DNA from: Conus ventricosus
Taxonomy: Eukaryota > Mollusca > Gastropoda > Neogastropoda > Conidae
Assembly: GCA_018398815.1 (NCBI GenBank)
Contig: CM031604.1
Span: forward strand, 50,371,305 to 50,435,304
Length of the DNA stretch: 64,000 bases
Direction of reading: 5' to 3'
The position numbers and the translations under genes were made by a program. Positions 10,965-23,550 of the stretch are shown here, one piece after another; the first letter of the stretch is position 1; each line of letters begins with the position of its first letter. A model generated the notes under the pieces. It searched no databases. It was not told the origin of the DNA and saw nothing but the letters and a program-made list of their open reading frames with translations.

Positions 10965-13900
10965 TCTGCCCCGAATATACAATATTCCATTGGAATATCC
11001 GTGGGCAAATTCCAACTTCGGACTGTAGCTTTTGTTCGATCTATAAAACCTTCCATCGTGGGTCTTCAGGGAAATCAAATTCAAAGCCAAAGACCTTCCC
11101 CCTCTTTTTTTGGGTTTAATATTCTTTCAAAACCCGCACAAACCATCCCGTTGGGGCGTCGGGGGGTGTTGCCCTTTTCAACACAAAACTTTTCTGTATA
11201 TCCTGGGCCTCGTCTACCTCCCTTTAGGGGGCTGCGAGAGTCACCCCCCACAAACTGTGACAATCTGTTTCACTTTTCTTCCACCCTTCTGTCCCGTTTT
11301 TCTCGACCTTTTCAGCTGAAGGAAAAATTCCCGACCTTTTTGCTGGGGTGACTTTTAAAGGCACAACCCTTTGGGGGGTGCATAAGTCCCAAGTCCCGCA
11401 ATTTAGGTGCCTTCGGATTTTTATTTTTGGGGTCCCGAACGACGGATCTGCAACTCACCCCCACCTTCCACGGTTCCTTTTTGTGTTTAATTTTTCGATT
11501 TGTGACCCCCGCCCCGGAAGGGGTGTCCCCTACTCGCACAAACCCCCCCTTTTTCCCCAATTCCACGCCCCGTCCTAAAAAAATTTTTGAAAAAAATGGT
11601 TTTTTAGACAATTTCGAAACCCAGGGCCATTTTTTCCCTGCCCCTTCAACCGTTTAAATTCAAACCGTTCCTTCTTCCATAAAATAAAGAAAAAACCCCG
11701 GCATTTTAAGCCAAAAAATTTCCAAAAGGAAAATCCCGGGAACCAAAACCCTCCCCAACCCCCGGCCCACAAATCCCCCCTAACCCCCTTTAAATGGTAA
11801 AGCCTGGGGGTTTCCAGGTGCTCGAAAACTTTAAAAAAATTGGCCAAAAAAACGGAAGAAAAACCCGCCCAAAATTTCCAAAAGTTCAAAACGGGCTTCA
11901 AACGTTGTTTTAAACCAAAAAAAAACCTTCCCCCAAGGCCAAAACCCTTCAGAAAAAAACCCCCAAACCCTCCAAATGGGACACACCCCTTGTTAAAAAC
12001 TAAACGTTATTTTTTCCCGGAAACCTCTCCAGGTTTAAAGAAATCCAAAAAATGTTTAAAAATCTTGAAAATCAAAGAAGGAAAAACCCCCTTTTGGGAA
12101 AATTTTTTTCCCCCTTTTCCCCCATTTTTAATAAACCCGGGAAAAAAAAACCCCTCAAATCTTCTTTTTCCCCTTTTCTTAAATTTGGGGAAAAGGAAAC
12201 CTCTTAAACCAAACCAGCCTTTTGGCAAAAAACAGGGGTTTTCCCCCCCAAAATCACCTTTCCCAATTTCGTCAACAACCTGGGAAGCCCTTTTTTGAAC
12301 AAAAATGGCTTCTTCTTGGGAAAACCCAAAAACCCCTTCGGGTTTTATGAACCCATATCTGGGCATCCTTCCGCCCCAAATTTTTTTGCAGCACAGTTCA
12401 CCGGGGTTTGGACCACTTTTATTCCACCTTGGGGCCAAAGCCTACTTCCCCCCCAAACGAAAAAATTTTCAACCCATTTAACTACCCAATTTTTTGGAAA
12501 GCTGTTCGAATTTAAATGAATGTCCCCCCGGGAGGCCCAGGTGGAAAAAACCACGTGGCGGGAAAAGCATTTTTCCCAAAACCGGTTTTCTTCCTATTTG
12601 ATTTTTTTGATCCCCAACTTCAAGTGGAAAAGCCCCCAAACGTGGGCCCAATTTTTTTGGGGGTGGTTTTTGACCAGAAACTTAACTTTCTCAGCCACAT
12701 CAAAAACCTCAAAACTGCTTGCCAGAAAGCACTGAATATTCTGCGGGTCGTAGCGCACACTGACTGGGGCGCTGATAAGAAAACTTTGCTGCACCTCTAC
12801 AGAGCCTTGGTCCGTTCTAAACTGGACTATGGTTGTGCTGTGTACGGCTCTGCAAGATCATCTTACCTCAAACTCTTGGACCCTATCCACCATCAAGGGC
12901 TTTGTCTCTGTCTTGGAGCGTTCCGCACCCCCCCTGTGTACAGCCTGTACGCAGAGGCGGGTGAACCTTCACTGTCCAACCGCAGGCTGAAACTGTCTTT
13001 GAATTATTATATCCGACTGTTTTCAGAACCGCAGAATCCTGCCAAATGACTGTGTCTTTGACCCTCCGTTCCAAAGTAAGTTTGAAAACAACCCTAAATG
13101 TATTCCGTCGTTTGGTATTCGTATGCAGCCTCACGTGCGGAATGCAGGTCTAGACCTAGGAGTTGTGTCCGATTTTTCCAAATTTCCGGATCAACCTCCG
13201 TGGACCTTTTTTCACACCAGAGATTCGTTTTGATCTTGCAGCTTTTCGCAAAGAGTCTACCAGCTCTCTGGCGTACAAGCATTGTATGCTGAGCTCTGTT
13301 CCAAATTCCCATCCTATCAAAAAGTTTTCACTGATGGTTCCAAGTCTGAAGATGAGTGGCCTGTGCAGCCTACTGCCCTGGGGCTCCTTCTCAGATATTG
13401 TTGGAACATATACATTTCAGATGCTTCTGTCTATTCTGCTGAACTTACTGCTCTGGTTCTGGCTTTGAAGATAATCTCACAATCTTCGAAGAGGGGACTT
13501 TCTGGTTCTGTCGGATTCGCTGTCAGCTTTGGAGGCCATAGCTGGCCGCAACCTTCAGCATCCAGAACTTTTACATTTCTTTGAACTTTTAGCAAGTTGA
13601 AAGCGGACGGTTACAACATTAGTCTGGCTTGGGTTCCTGGTCATGTTGGCATCGGCGGGAACGAAATGGTTGATCCTTTAGGCCAAGAACGCCACAAGAG
13701 AGAAACTGTCCCAACATTTATATATCCCCTGCTCAGATGTGAAACCCAAAATTAACGATTATGTGAGAGACCTCTGGCAGGAGGATTGGAACACACAGAC
13801 GAGTAACAAAGTCTTTCAGATCCGTCCAAACCTTAAGGACTTCCTCCCATCTACGTCGGGGGGTCGTAAAGAGGAAACAGTTCTGTGCCGGCTGCCCTCC

Positions 13901-14112
13901 GGCCATTGTATTTTACCCATTCCTACCTTTTAAAGAGTGAAGAAGCTCCGTGGTGCTTTCCATGTCATGCACCACTCACAATGAAAACATGTTCTTTTAG
14001 AGTGTTGGGACTTGCACGATGTGAGACACAAACATTTTACAGCGGAGTCCATGAAGATCCTGTTCAGGGATGTCCCGCCTGACGTGATCCTTGAGTTTTG
14101 TGAGAGAGATTA
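10965..14112 (+). pseudogene. LINE copy 1 ORF2 (EN-RT-RNase H), disrupted
   Basis: In order: apurinic endonuclease remnants (about 10980-11500), a heavily altered stretch (11560-12540), the end of RT and its thumb (12680-13050, with GLCLCLGAFRTPPVYSLYAE), RNase H remnants (13310-13720, with VFTDGSKSED and HVGIGGNEMVD), and the C-terminal Cys/His segment near 13960-14060 (CHAPL, VLGLA). Frames change many times. The order EN, RT, RNase H and CCHC-like tail is that of I-superfamily ORF2. Confidence 0.65.
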
Positions 14113-14422
14113 ACATTTTTCATCTGATGTAAGGTTTTACGGAACAAAGATTTTTAACGAAGTTTCTGGTGCGTTTCTAGACGATGTCATTTAATGAGAT
14201 GTGTGAAATTTTTTTTTTTTTTTTTCAAATGACTGGTGAGTTGATTTTAACGTGGTGACAGCCCTGATGTGGCCCTTCGCGGTCGGCTGGGCTATAAGCA
14301 ACATTATCTTATCTTGTCTTCTCTGGGTTTAAAGTGAGAGAGAGAGAAAAAGAAAGTCATTGATCCGATGGTGAAGAGATGATTTGTGTTGTAAGAAACG
14401 ATCAGCAGATATTTTTCTGGTT

Positions 14423-14495
14423 TTATTATGAGATATGTGCGTGTGTGTGTGTGTGTGTGTGCCGCGTGCGTGCGTACATGTGTGTGCGTATGCAC
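14423..14495. repeat. GT/GTGC-rich microsatellite
   Basis: A (GT)n run at about 14438-14462 continues into imperfect TGCG/TGTG repeats. It lies just upstream of an exon acceptor. Confidence 0.85.
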
Positions 14496-14551
14496 GAGTG
14501 TTGTTAAGTGAGTGAGCATATGAGATAATTTCCATTATTTCTGTTTGGCAG

Positions 14552-14634
14552 GTCTGACAAAACCGACATCACTAAACCTTTGATGTTCCACTGCATATTT
14601 GTCTCCAAACAGTCATCCAAGTTTAAAAGCCCAG
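14552..14634 (+). CDS. internal exon of the unrecognised host gene
   Basis: An 83-bp exon with acceptor TTTGGCAG and donor GTAAAT. Of the three frames only one is open; it starts with one carried base and reads SDKTDITKPLMFHCIFVSKQ, then SSKFKSP. It ends one base into a codon, and the exon at 26299 supplies exactly the missing two bases to make Gly. This split-codon agreement is good evidence that the two exons are spliced together. The intron between them is 11.7 kb and is filled mainly by a SINE/LINE nest. Confidence 0.65.
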
Positions 14635-16010
14635 GTAAATGGCTTACATGCTTGTTAAAATTAATATTTTTTTTTCCTGATTTTGCTGTTTCATCATTTA
14701 ACTTCATAGTATGTACCATTTATTTCATAAGTTTTATAAAGTGGAATGTCTGTCTTGCTGTAGGTGTTCTTGCACATGAACTGTGAACTAGCCAAAATGA
14801 AATGTGCTGCAGATATTTAAACGACGCTTTGATGGGTTAGCTAAATTACTAATGAAAATATTGGATGAAGAATTATCTTTTTTTTTGGGTTTTTGCTGTC
14901 CCATCTTCTGTGCCACCTCAGGGGCCCATTTCATCTATGTCGCTCATTCCAACATCCCATCCACAGCCAAAGCCTGGTTAGTCCCACCGCAGAACCGGCA
15001 CCAGCAATCCACAGGGAGCAGTCAGTGTCAAGTCGTAAAGAGCAACCCTCCGAGGAGACGCTGCACTGCTCCCAAAGTCGCTCCGGGGGTGATTTAGTGG
15101 CGCCTGTTCTGATCCAACATACACAGGACACCACCTACTAAGCCCCTACTAAATGACAAAAATTGCTTAGTTGTGGACCGGTGTGAGTGAGCTCTCCCTC
15201 TGGAGGGCGCCACCATGTCCGCAAACGACAGCCCCCATGGCTTCGCCGATATACCCTCCGGGGTTGGGCGACCTTGTCGGGGTCGGAGGGCTTGCGCGGT
15301 CCATGATCCCTTAGGCTTTGCTGGCGGGGGCATCAATACGGGAGATAGGCTGGGTTTTTTCACACTGCTGTAGGCCTGAGAGGTGAAGATGCTGTATGGC
15401 CCAAGCATAACGTGGTAAGGAGTTGATGCCCCTGGTAGGGCTTCCCATGTCAGATAGGCTAAGGGGAGGATCCTGACTAAGAGTAACCCGCCTTTCCCCC
15501 TTTTTCCCTTGTTTTCTGCCTTTATTTGGCCCTTTTCTATTTTCGTCTCCCCTTCAAGTCTTCTTTTTCACACTCTTTTCTCTCTGTGGTCCCCTTTAAA
15601 GATCCGCCGTGTTTGCCGTGCGGTGCGACCTGTGTGGGAGGGGAATGAGGTCCGGGTGATTGAGAGGGCCAGTGCTTGGGGAGGCCTGTGCTCTCAACAA
15701 AACACTTTGGCTCGGACCTCTCCTAGACAGGGAGTACACTTTGGCCCGGGTGTACTAATCGGCTCCCCTTCTTGGGGCTGGTCAAGACAAGCAGTTCCCC
15801 GCTGGCCATGTGAACCCCTGCAGTGCTCAGCTCTCTGTCCCCGGGAGTTGAGCATGATGGGGGGGGATAGGGTTAGTTGCTTCTGTTTGTCGTATGTCTC
15901 TCCCAAAGCCGGGAAAGGGGGTCAAGACATTGGTTTTTTGGGCCCTGGCCCCTTATTTGGGACTCCAAGGTGGGTGGGTAAGGGAGGGATGAAACACAAT
16001 GAACTTTAAT

Positions 16011-17252
16011 ATGGCCTTTTCAAAAAATATCCCCCCCAAAAGGAAGAGGAAGGCAGCATCCCCTATTTCAGGGGAACGTTATTCTGACAGCGATTCTGAC
16101 ACGAGGTACGACAGAGAACGGGGTTTCTGGGCTTCCTGGCTCTGGTGGAAGGGACGGAGCAGGAAGACCCCTTTCAGCTCTGAGCCCTTTTGCTATTCAA
16201 AAGGGCTTTCAAGGCTTAGCAGGTGACCCTCATCCGTCAAAAGGTTGAGGAATGGATCGTTTCTAGTTCAATGTCGACAAGAAAACAATCTGAACAGCTG
16301 TTGAGGGCAACAAATTAGTGGATAGGGAATCAGGGTGATCCCCATAAACAGTTAAAATTCATCAAGAGGTGTGATTCGTGCAGAGATCTAACGGGTGTCC
16401 AGAGGCGAAATAAAAACGGAACTGGCGTCCCAGGGTGTGACGGAGGTGCGCAGGGTGACAGTCAAGAAAGGTGCAGAGAGAGGGGCCACCAACACCCCCT
16501 TTCTGACCTTCTGAAACCCTGTGCTACCTCCGGTCATCAAAGTTGGCTACCTGAACGTCCGTGTTCACTGTATGTCCCGTCCCGTTTGAGATGCTTCAGG
16601 TGCCAGAGGTTTGGACATGTCAGAGACCGCTGTTCTGGGCAGGAGTGTGCGGTGTTGCTGCAAGGCAATCCATGATGGGCCGTGCAAAGACCCGGGCACA
16701 TTGTGCTAACTGGGGGTGGCGATCATCCCTCCTCTTCAAGAAACTGTCCTCTTTGGATTCAGGAATCCACCATTCAACGAATAAAAACAGAAAAGATCTC
16801 CTTTTTAAACCCCGCAAGCAGGTTGTGGGCAGTCAGACGCCCACCATCTTCATATGCTTTGGCCCGTAAAGAAAGTTTCCACTAGGTCAGTCTGCTGTCA
16901 GACTGATGAATTTATTTTTCCAAGACACTGCAAGGAAGAACTGTCAGCTCTGGTGGAAGCGGTCCACCCCCTCCCAACCCAAAGTGACTGCCCCTGGTGG
17001 AGGCAAAAATTCCGCCACCCCTCAGACTGCCCACAGTCTAAAACATCGCTGCGGGGCAATTAAAAAACCACACCCAAGCCTCGAACTCCTCTGTCCAGTG
17101 CCCGTGCGGAAAGGGGAGTTCCACCCAGTGTGGAGATGGTGGAGATGAGGAAAAAACCTCCACCGTCTCCCAAATCCAGACCTTCTTCGCCTTTTGGGCA
17201 AGTCTGCCAGCAGGTCTGAAACAACACAGTTCAGTGAAACAAAGGGCAATAA
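16011..17252 (+). pseudogene. LINE copy 2 ORF1, frameshifted
   Basis: It begins MAFSKNIPPKRKRKAAS, a basic N-terminus followed by an acidic/Ser stretch (SDSDSD). Frames then change near 16200-16560. The zinc-knuckle region is recognisable at about 16580-16750 (RCFRC, then GHVRDRCSG in shifted frames). The C-terminal third is Pro/Ser/Lys-rich. In the family it is the RNA-binding protein of the retrotransposition particle. The indels here rule out function. Confidence 0.6.
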
Positions 17253-17323
17253 ATTCCACTCCATTAGAAGCAGACGTTGAGGAGGAGATGACCTGATTTC
17301 TCTCCTTTTCGCCCTCTGCACCA

Positions 17324-20300
17324 TGGATAGTACAATATCCCATTGGAATATCCGTGGATAAATTCCAACTTTGAGGAGTTACAGCTTCTGTTTCGATCTA
17401 TAAAACCTTCTGCATGGCTCTTCGGGAAACTCAAATTCAAAGCCAGAAGACCTTTACTCTTTCTGGCTTTAATGTTCTTTCAAAACCGGCACAACCATCC
17501 ACGTTGGGACGGTCGGGCGTTGTTGCCCTTCTCCTACACAAAACTCTGTTGTATAGTCTGTCGCTCTGTCTACCTCCCTTCAGGCTGTAGCTGCGAGAGT
17601 CACTCTCCACAAGACTGTGACAATCTGTTCCCTTTATCTACCTCCTTCTGTCCCGGTTTGTCGCAGGACCTTGTCAGTCTGATAAGAGAACTTCCTCGCC
17701 CTTTTTTGCTTTTGGGGTGACTTTAACGGTCACAACCCTCTTTGGTAGTCCCGGGTACGTCATCCAGAGGTCTGCTGATTGAGGATGTCCTTTCGGTTTT
17801 GGGATTTGGGGTTGTCGAACGATGGATCTGCAACTTACCTCCACTCTTCCACAGGTTCACTTCGTGTTAGATTTGTCGGTTTGTGACCCCTCGCTGGTCC
17901 CGGACTATGAGTGGTCTGGTCTGTCCATGACGATCTGCACGGAAGTGAAACCAAATTTTCCCTGTCCTTACTACAACCCGTCATAACTGAACACGTCTCT
18001 GTCTCTCAACATCTAAATTACAAGAAAGCAAACTGGGATCTATTTGCAACCACTATTTCTAAAGAATTCAGAAAACTTTCTTAGTCCGGACCCAGCTGAA
18101 TCCCCTGACTAACACTGTGATCAAGTGTGCTAAGCTTGTATTCCAGTGTCTTCCGATAAACTTCAAATGCCAAAAACACCCTGGTTCGATTCAGACTGCC
18201 AACAAATTTCCAAAGTTAGAAAAACGGGCTCCGCGTCAGGTGTACCAACGACCTTCGGGTCCCAACGCTCGAGCCCATCAAAAACTCCGTTTCTAAACCT
18301 AGAAAACACTTTTAAAATCAGTTAAACGCGGGCCTGGAGAAGCTTCTGCTCCAGGCTGACATCAAAACTTCCAAAAAAAAGTGTGGAACATCATTAAAAA
18401 ATCAAAGGGAAAACACCTGTCCCACTGTGAACCATCTCAAGTTTTCGGATTCTTTAATAACAAGAAGAAAGCAGTTGCTAATCTGCTTGCTTCAACCATT
18501 GAAAAGAATTTCCTCCTCTTTTAATAAATCAGCCACTTTTGTCAAAAACAAAGCCCTAAAAGAAAATCACCCTGCAACTTTTCGTCCGACCCAAAATGGA
18601 AGACTACAAACTTCCTTTCACGTTAAACGAGCTGAAATCTGCCTTTCTTTCTTGCAAACGATTCTCTCCAGGAAGAATTTAAATCCATTATCAGCTGTTG
18701 AAACATCTTCCGCTAGAAGGTCTGAACATACGCTACAGGGCTACAACCATGTGTGGACTACAGTTTTTTTTCCACCCTCTTGGCGAAAAGCCCTCATTAT
18801 TCCCATCCCCAAACCTGGAAAAGATCTTTCTAATCCTTCAATTACCGTCCCATAGCTTTGACCAGCTGTGTTTGTAAATTGATGGAAAAAATGGGCAAAG
18901 CTAGCTCATGGGAAACTGAAACCGAGGCCTTTTGGCGAAAGAACAGTTGGGTTTCCGCCCAAAAATCGGACTACCGTTGACCATTTGGATTCGTCTGGAT
19001 CCCACCTTCGGAATGCCTTTCTGAACAAACAGCATGCAGTGGCCAATTTTCTTTGACTTGGAGAAGGCCTACGATACCACCTGGAAGTCGGGGGATACTT
19101 CATGTCTCCACGATCTGGGTTTTTCGAGGTCATCTTCCGCTTTTTATTCAAAATTTTTTGGCAGAACGACCCGTTTCCCGGTCCGGGGTTTGGGACCACT
19201 CTCTCTGATGTCCACGAGCAGGAGTTTGGGGGTTCCCACAGGGAGCATACTATCTCCTGCCCCTTTAAAATATTAAGATCAACAACTTTTCAATCAGTTC
19301 AGCAGGGTTCAGACGTCATTGTTTGTGGTGATTTTGCTGTCTAAAGCAACTGGAAGCCTGTACCCGAGTGTCCCGCGCAGCTCCAGCTTTGCGTAGATAA
19401 AATCCATCGGTGGGCGATGAAAACGGTTTCACCTTTTCTGCTACAAAAACCCAGTGTAATCACTTCCATAATTTCCGTCAGTTTTTTCCAGATCCGGAAC
19501 TTCAAGTAGGAAATCTCCCATTCCATCTGTTAAAGAGCCAAATTTTTTGGGAGTCATTTTTGACCAAAAACTTAACTTTCTCAGCCATATTAAAAACCTC
19601 AAAACTGCTTGCCAAAAGGCACTGAATATTCTGCGTCGTAGACACACACCGACTGGGGCGTGATAAAAAACTTTGTTGCACCTCTACAGAGCCCGGTCCG
19701 TTCCAAACTGGACTACGGGTTTTGCGTGTACGGCTCCGCAAGATCATCTTAAACCCCAAACTCTTGGACCCTATCCACCATCAAGGGCTTCGTCTCTGTC
19801 TTGGGGCGTTCCGCACCACCCCTGTGTACAGCCTGTACGCAGAGGCGGGTGAACCTTCACTGTCCAAACCGCAGGGTGAAACTGTCTTTGAATTATTACA
19901 TCCGACTGTTTTCAGAACCGCAAATCCTGCCTATGACTGGTTTTTGACCCTCCGTTCCAAAGTAAGTTTGAAAAAACCTGAAATGTATTCCCCGTTTGGT
20001 ATTCGTATGCAGCCTCACGTGCGGAATGCAGGTATAGACCTGGGAGTAGTTTCCGATTTTTCCAAGTTTCCGATCAACCTCCAGGACCTTTTTTTACACC
20101 AAAAAAATCGTTTTCGATCTTGCAGCTTTCCGTAAGGATCTACCACTCTCTGGCGTACAAGGCTTTGTATGCTGACTCTGTTCCAAATTCCCATCCTATG
20201 AAAAGTTTTCCCCTGACGGTTCCAAGTCTGAGGATGGAGTGGCCTGTGCAGCCTACTGCCCTGGGGCTCCTTCTCAGATATTGTTGGAACATATACTCCG

Positions 20301-21001
20301 ATGCTTGTCTATTCTGCTGAACTTACTGCTCAGTACTGGTTTGAAGATAATCTCCCATTCTTCGAAGAGGGACTTTCTGGTTCTGTCGGATTCGCTGTCA
20401 GCTTTGGAGGCCATAGCTGGCCGCAACCTTCAGCATCCAGAACTTTTACTTTTTTTTGAACTTTTTAGCAGTTGAAGGCGGACGGTTACAACAATTTCTC
20501 TTGTTGGGTTCCTGCCATGTTGGCATAGGCGGGAACGAAATGGTTGATCGTTTAGCCCCAAAAACGCCACAAGAGAAAACTGTCCAACAATTTATCCCCT
20601 GCTCAGATGGAAACCCAAAATTAACCGATTATGTGAGAGACCTCTGGCAGGGGGATTGGAACACACAGACGAATAACAAACTCTTTCAGAATCCGTCCAA
20701 ACCTTAAAGACTTCCTCCCATCTACGTCGGGTGGTCGTAAAGAGGGAAAAGGTCTGTGCCGGCTGCACCCGGCCATTCGTATTTTACCCATTTTTACCTT
20801 TTAAAGAGTGAAGAAGCTCCGTGGTGGGATTCCATGTCATGCGCCACTCCACAATGAAACATTTCTTTTAGAGTGTTGGGACTTGCACGATGTGAGACAC
20901 AAACATTTTACAGCGGAGTCCATGAAGATCCTGTTCAGGGATGTCCCGCCTGACGTGATCCTTGAGTTTTTGAGAGAGATTAACATTTTTCATCTGATTT
21001 A
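17324..21001 (+). pseudogene. LINE copy 2 ORF2, frameshifted
   Basis: The segments follow the usual order: endonuclease (17340-17960, INSNFEELQLLFRSIKPSA), linker (18000-18700), RT (18780-19700, with KPGKDLSN and FFDLEKAYDTTWK), thumb (19760-19920, GLRLCLGAFRTTPVYSLYAE), RNase H (20170-20570, ending in VGIGGNEMVDRLA with shifts) and the terminal Cys/His region (20800-20990, ending REINIFHLI). Frequent single-base indels interrupt it. The shared stop position with copies 3 and 4 fixes the 3' end of the gene. Confidence 0.7.
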
Positions 21002-21376
21002 AGATTTTATGGCAGAAAGATTTTTAACAAAGTTTCTGGTGCGTTTGTAGACGATGTCATTTTTTTTTTTTTTTTTTTTTTTATGACTGGTGAGTTGATT
21101 TTAACGTGGTGACAGCCCTGATGTGGCCCTTTGCGGTCGGCTGGGCTATAAGCAACATTATCTTATCTCTCGCCGATATATCGGTGACCCCGAGGAACCA
21201 AACCAAGTCACAGACGTGGAGAGGACATCAAAAATGAGGTCACCATGAGAGCTGGGCATGAAGGGCCACAGAATTTGAGACTATTTTTTATTATGCTGAT
21301 CGATGAGAATGAGGATGATTAAGATGATGCTATGGATTTCCATTTCGGCTTGAGACGGCATGACAGGGCTGTACTC

Positions 21377-21897
21377 AGCTGGAATAGCTCAGTTGGTAGA
21401 GCGCCGACTCGTAATCTTGGTGATCCTGGGGTTGCGGGTTCGAACCTCCGCCGGGGCGTTTCGGTACAGGGGATTTTTCCCTCGGAGTTAACATTTGTTC
21501 TGACTCCATTTCCGTACAGTCCTTCGAATGAGACTATAAACCGAGGTTCCGTGTGTGAACGCACGCACAACATCTTGCACACACGTAAAATCCCATCAAC
21601 TTTCGGAAGAGTAGGCCAGTTTGGCCGTTGGTATGGATGACACGTTACACATAGCATGCGCCCTGCGTGAGAAATGGAAAGAATGAAGGAAGTAAGGAAA
21701 ATGAGTGATCGATATTGAACGATACTGACTGGATGACACGGGAAACGACTGAATGAAGCGCCAGCTGGCAGCTCTTCAGTCGGCACTACCCAGGTAGGCA
21801 GCCCGTTGTGTAAACGAGTGTTGATTGTAAAGCGCTTAGAGCTTGGTCTCTAGCCGAGAATAGGCGCTATATAAGTATTCATTATTATTATTATTAT
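21377..21897 (+). mobile_element. tRNA-derived SINE with (TTA)n tail
   Basis: The head carries Pol III box A (TAGCTCAGTTGGTAGAGC) and box B (GGGTTCGAACC) at tRNA spacing, with an anticodon-like loop CTCGTAA that recalls tRNA-Thr(CGT). The acceptor and T stems do not pair well, so it is a SINE head and not a tRNA gene. The body includes GACTATAAACCGAGGTTCCG. The tail AAAGCGCTTAGAGC ... GGCGCTATATAAGTATTC followed by (TTA)n resembles 3' ends of L2-like LINEs, the probable source of its mobilisation. The flanking TACTC (21372-21376 and 21898-21902) marks insertion into the older composite SINE. Confidence 0.8.
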
Positions 21898-22155
21898 TAC
21901 TCTACACTTCCTTTCATAATATACCCCGGCGTCAACCAGGCCCGAGAGATAGACACCTGCAGTGTTGGTCAGGAAATTTGAGCAACACTCTCAGAGATGC
22001 ATCCATTAAGTGGATGAGCCCTTAGCAAACTCAACTCTGGTAGGAGCTGGTCAGAGCAGAAAAATCCCACATGACTGATGGGAATGGAACCCACGACCTC
22101 CCAGCCGGGAGTCTGCAACGCTTACCACTTGGCCATGGTGGCTGGTCAGAATTAT

Positions 22156-23550
22156 GTTACATGCTGTGTCAGACTAGTACAAGTTACAGTCATTATGCAT
22201 GCTCTGTTGGGCCATAGTTTGTGTCTCGAGCTCACCACATCTGGTTTGGCCATTGCCATATTAGAAAAACACTCTTATCTTTCCACATGCACTTTTTCAA
22301 TTTTTATGGGTTTTGAAACAAATGGTTATCAGTACTGCATTTTCATCCTTTATGCTTTCATATATTATATAAAATGCAATCAGGGATTTCAGAATTGCAT
22401 GGTAACACTTGAATGCTCTTCTTCACGTGAAAGGAAGAAAAGCTGATTTGTATTGACAGTGATGGTGATGATGCAAGAAAGTGAAGGGATAAAAGATCAT
22501 ACACAGTGCATTTTGTAGGTTGGTTTTACAGTGTACAGTGTTGGATGTTGGATGTCAGTTCCAGTTTCATTGTTTTTTTTGTTACAGCTATTGCCATTTT
22601 GTTCTGATGTGAAATCATCAAGTTCATTAGGCAGAGTAATTCACATGCTTTGTTGTTGTAAGTTGCTTAGTAGCTTCACAATACACATGGAGTACTGAGA
22701 AGTGATTGGGACATGGAGTTAGATTACTAAAGTCTCAGATGATGTGTCTGAGCCACAGCCAGTCCGAAACCAGTTGGACAGATTGGCTGATTTGATTTCC
22801 CAAACAGGAAAGGATGTGACTTAATTTCTTTTTCAAGTGATCTCATGTGTCTGCTTCACTGTGTTATACCCCCGTGGGGATACCAGGGGTCTTTTGTACA
22901 AATAGTTCCCCCTCCTTCTGGACATTCTGTGCTAGTAACGTTCTCTTTTCCTTTTGCTCTCAGTAACTCTTGTCTCCTCCTCTGCTGTACTGTCGTCTAC
23001 TGTCCTTTCTGTCTACCATATCTTTTATCTATCTTTTTCCACAACCTCTTCCCACAAATTTCTGCACTCGGCGAAGTCGAAGTGAACTGACTATACTCTC
23101 AAGTATAATGTTGGTATCCCAACAAGGTAAAACGAGTTCATACGCTACCAGATATTGGAACGCTGAAGAAGAAGAAGAAGAACTGTATTATGGATTGTGA
23201 TGAGAGAGTCTTTGGTCAATTGAAATTTGACAATACACAAGTGAAAAGGTAGTTTAAACATCAGGATATGCACAGGCGATCACCCTGTGCTACCATTATT
23301 CAAAAGAGATGCACAACTTTTGTATACATCACACTTTTTGGACGTCTGTGTCATGGGGAAGCTGTAATGATTCAGCAACATTTTGATGTAAGATTGTCCA
23401 AGTTCCAAAGAAAAATGAATTTGGTGGATGATTTTTATGAAGAAACTAGACTGGTCAGTGCATATGGTGGATGCTGCAGTTATGTTTATAGATGAAGCAT
23501 GCTTGCATGGCTGGATCGTTGAATGAATGATAAAAAGGGTTTAAAAAACA
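22156..23550. other. intron; possible old retroposon at 22865-23185
   Basis: No host exon was seen. The piece from TATACCCCCGTGGGGATACC to a (GAA)n tail at 23163-23182 looks like the 3' end of an old retroposon. No duplication or coding segment was found to support a class. Confidence 0.35.

Larger units (their letters stand above)
8995..14318 (+). mobile_element. LINE copy 1, full length, I-type with RNase H
   Basis: The element starts at a CCCCCTCCGGGGG motif shared with copies 2 and 3 and ends in the 3' signature GGTCGGCTGGGCTATAAGCA followed by ATTATCTTATCTTGTC. It is flanked by a near-perfect 12-bp duplication TTCTC[G/T]GGGTTT (8983-8994 and 14319-14330). The order is 5' UTR (to about 9690), ORF1, ORF2 and 3' UTR. 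The copy is about 0.6 kb shorter than copy 2. Its middle, roughly 9700-12650, is altered by many base changes that extend neighbouring homopolymers. The RNase H domain after RT and the zinc-knuckle ORF1 place the family in the I superfamily, Nimb/I-like. Confidence 0.85.
15254..21169 (+). mobile_element. LINE copy 2, full length, 11-bp TSD
   Basis: A 5.9-kb LINE that starts CCCTCCGGGG and ends ATTATCTTATCTC. Flanking duplications TCGCCGATATA (15243-15253 and 21170-21180) are perfect, and the interrupted SINE resumes directly after them, so the borders are exact. The 5' UTR is 15254-16010, ORF1 follows to about 17250 and ORF2 to about 21001. Many small indels break both frames. This is the best guide to full length for the family, together with copy 3 after its insertions are removed. 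Confidence 0.9.
14877..22148 (-). mobile_element. composite SINE copy i, split by two later insertions
   Basis: Reverse-strand copy of a roughly 870-bp retroposon with a tRNA-like head and an A-rich tail. The head is at the right end (about 22070-22148) and the A-tail, seen as a T-run, is at 14877-14885. The flanking duplication is GAATTAT (14870-14876 and 22149-22155). The copy is interrupted by LINE copy 2 between 15253 and 21170 and by a second SINE between 21376 and 21898. Its own sequence is therefore 14877-15253, 21170-21376 and 21898-22148. It lies in the intron between the 14552 and 26299 exons. Confidence 0.8.

Noticed and set aside
21377..21460. tRNA-Thr-like sequence
   Set aside because: Boxes A and B are good, but the acceptor and T stems do not pair and it continues into a SINE body with a retroposon tail.
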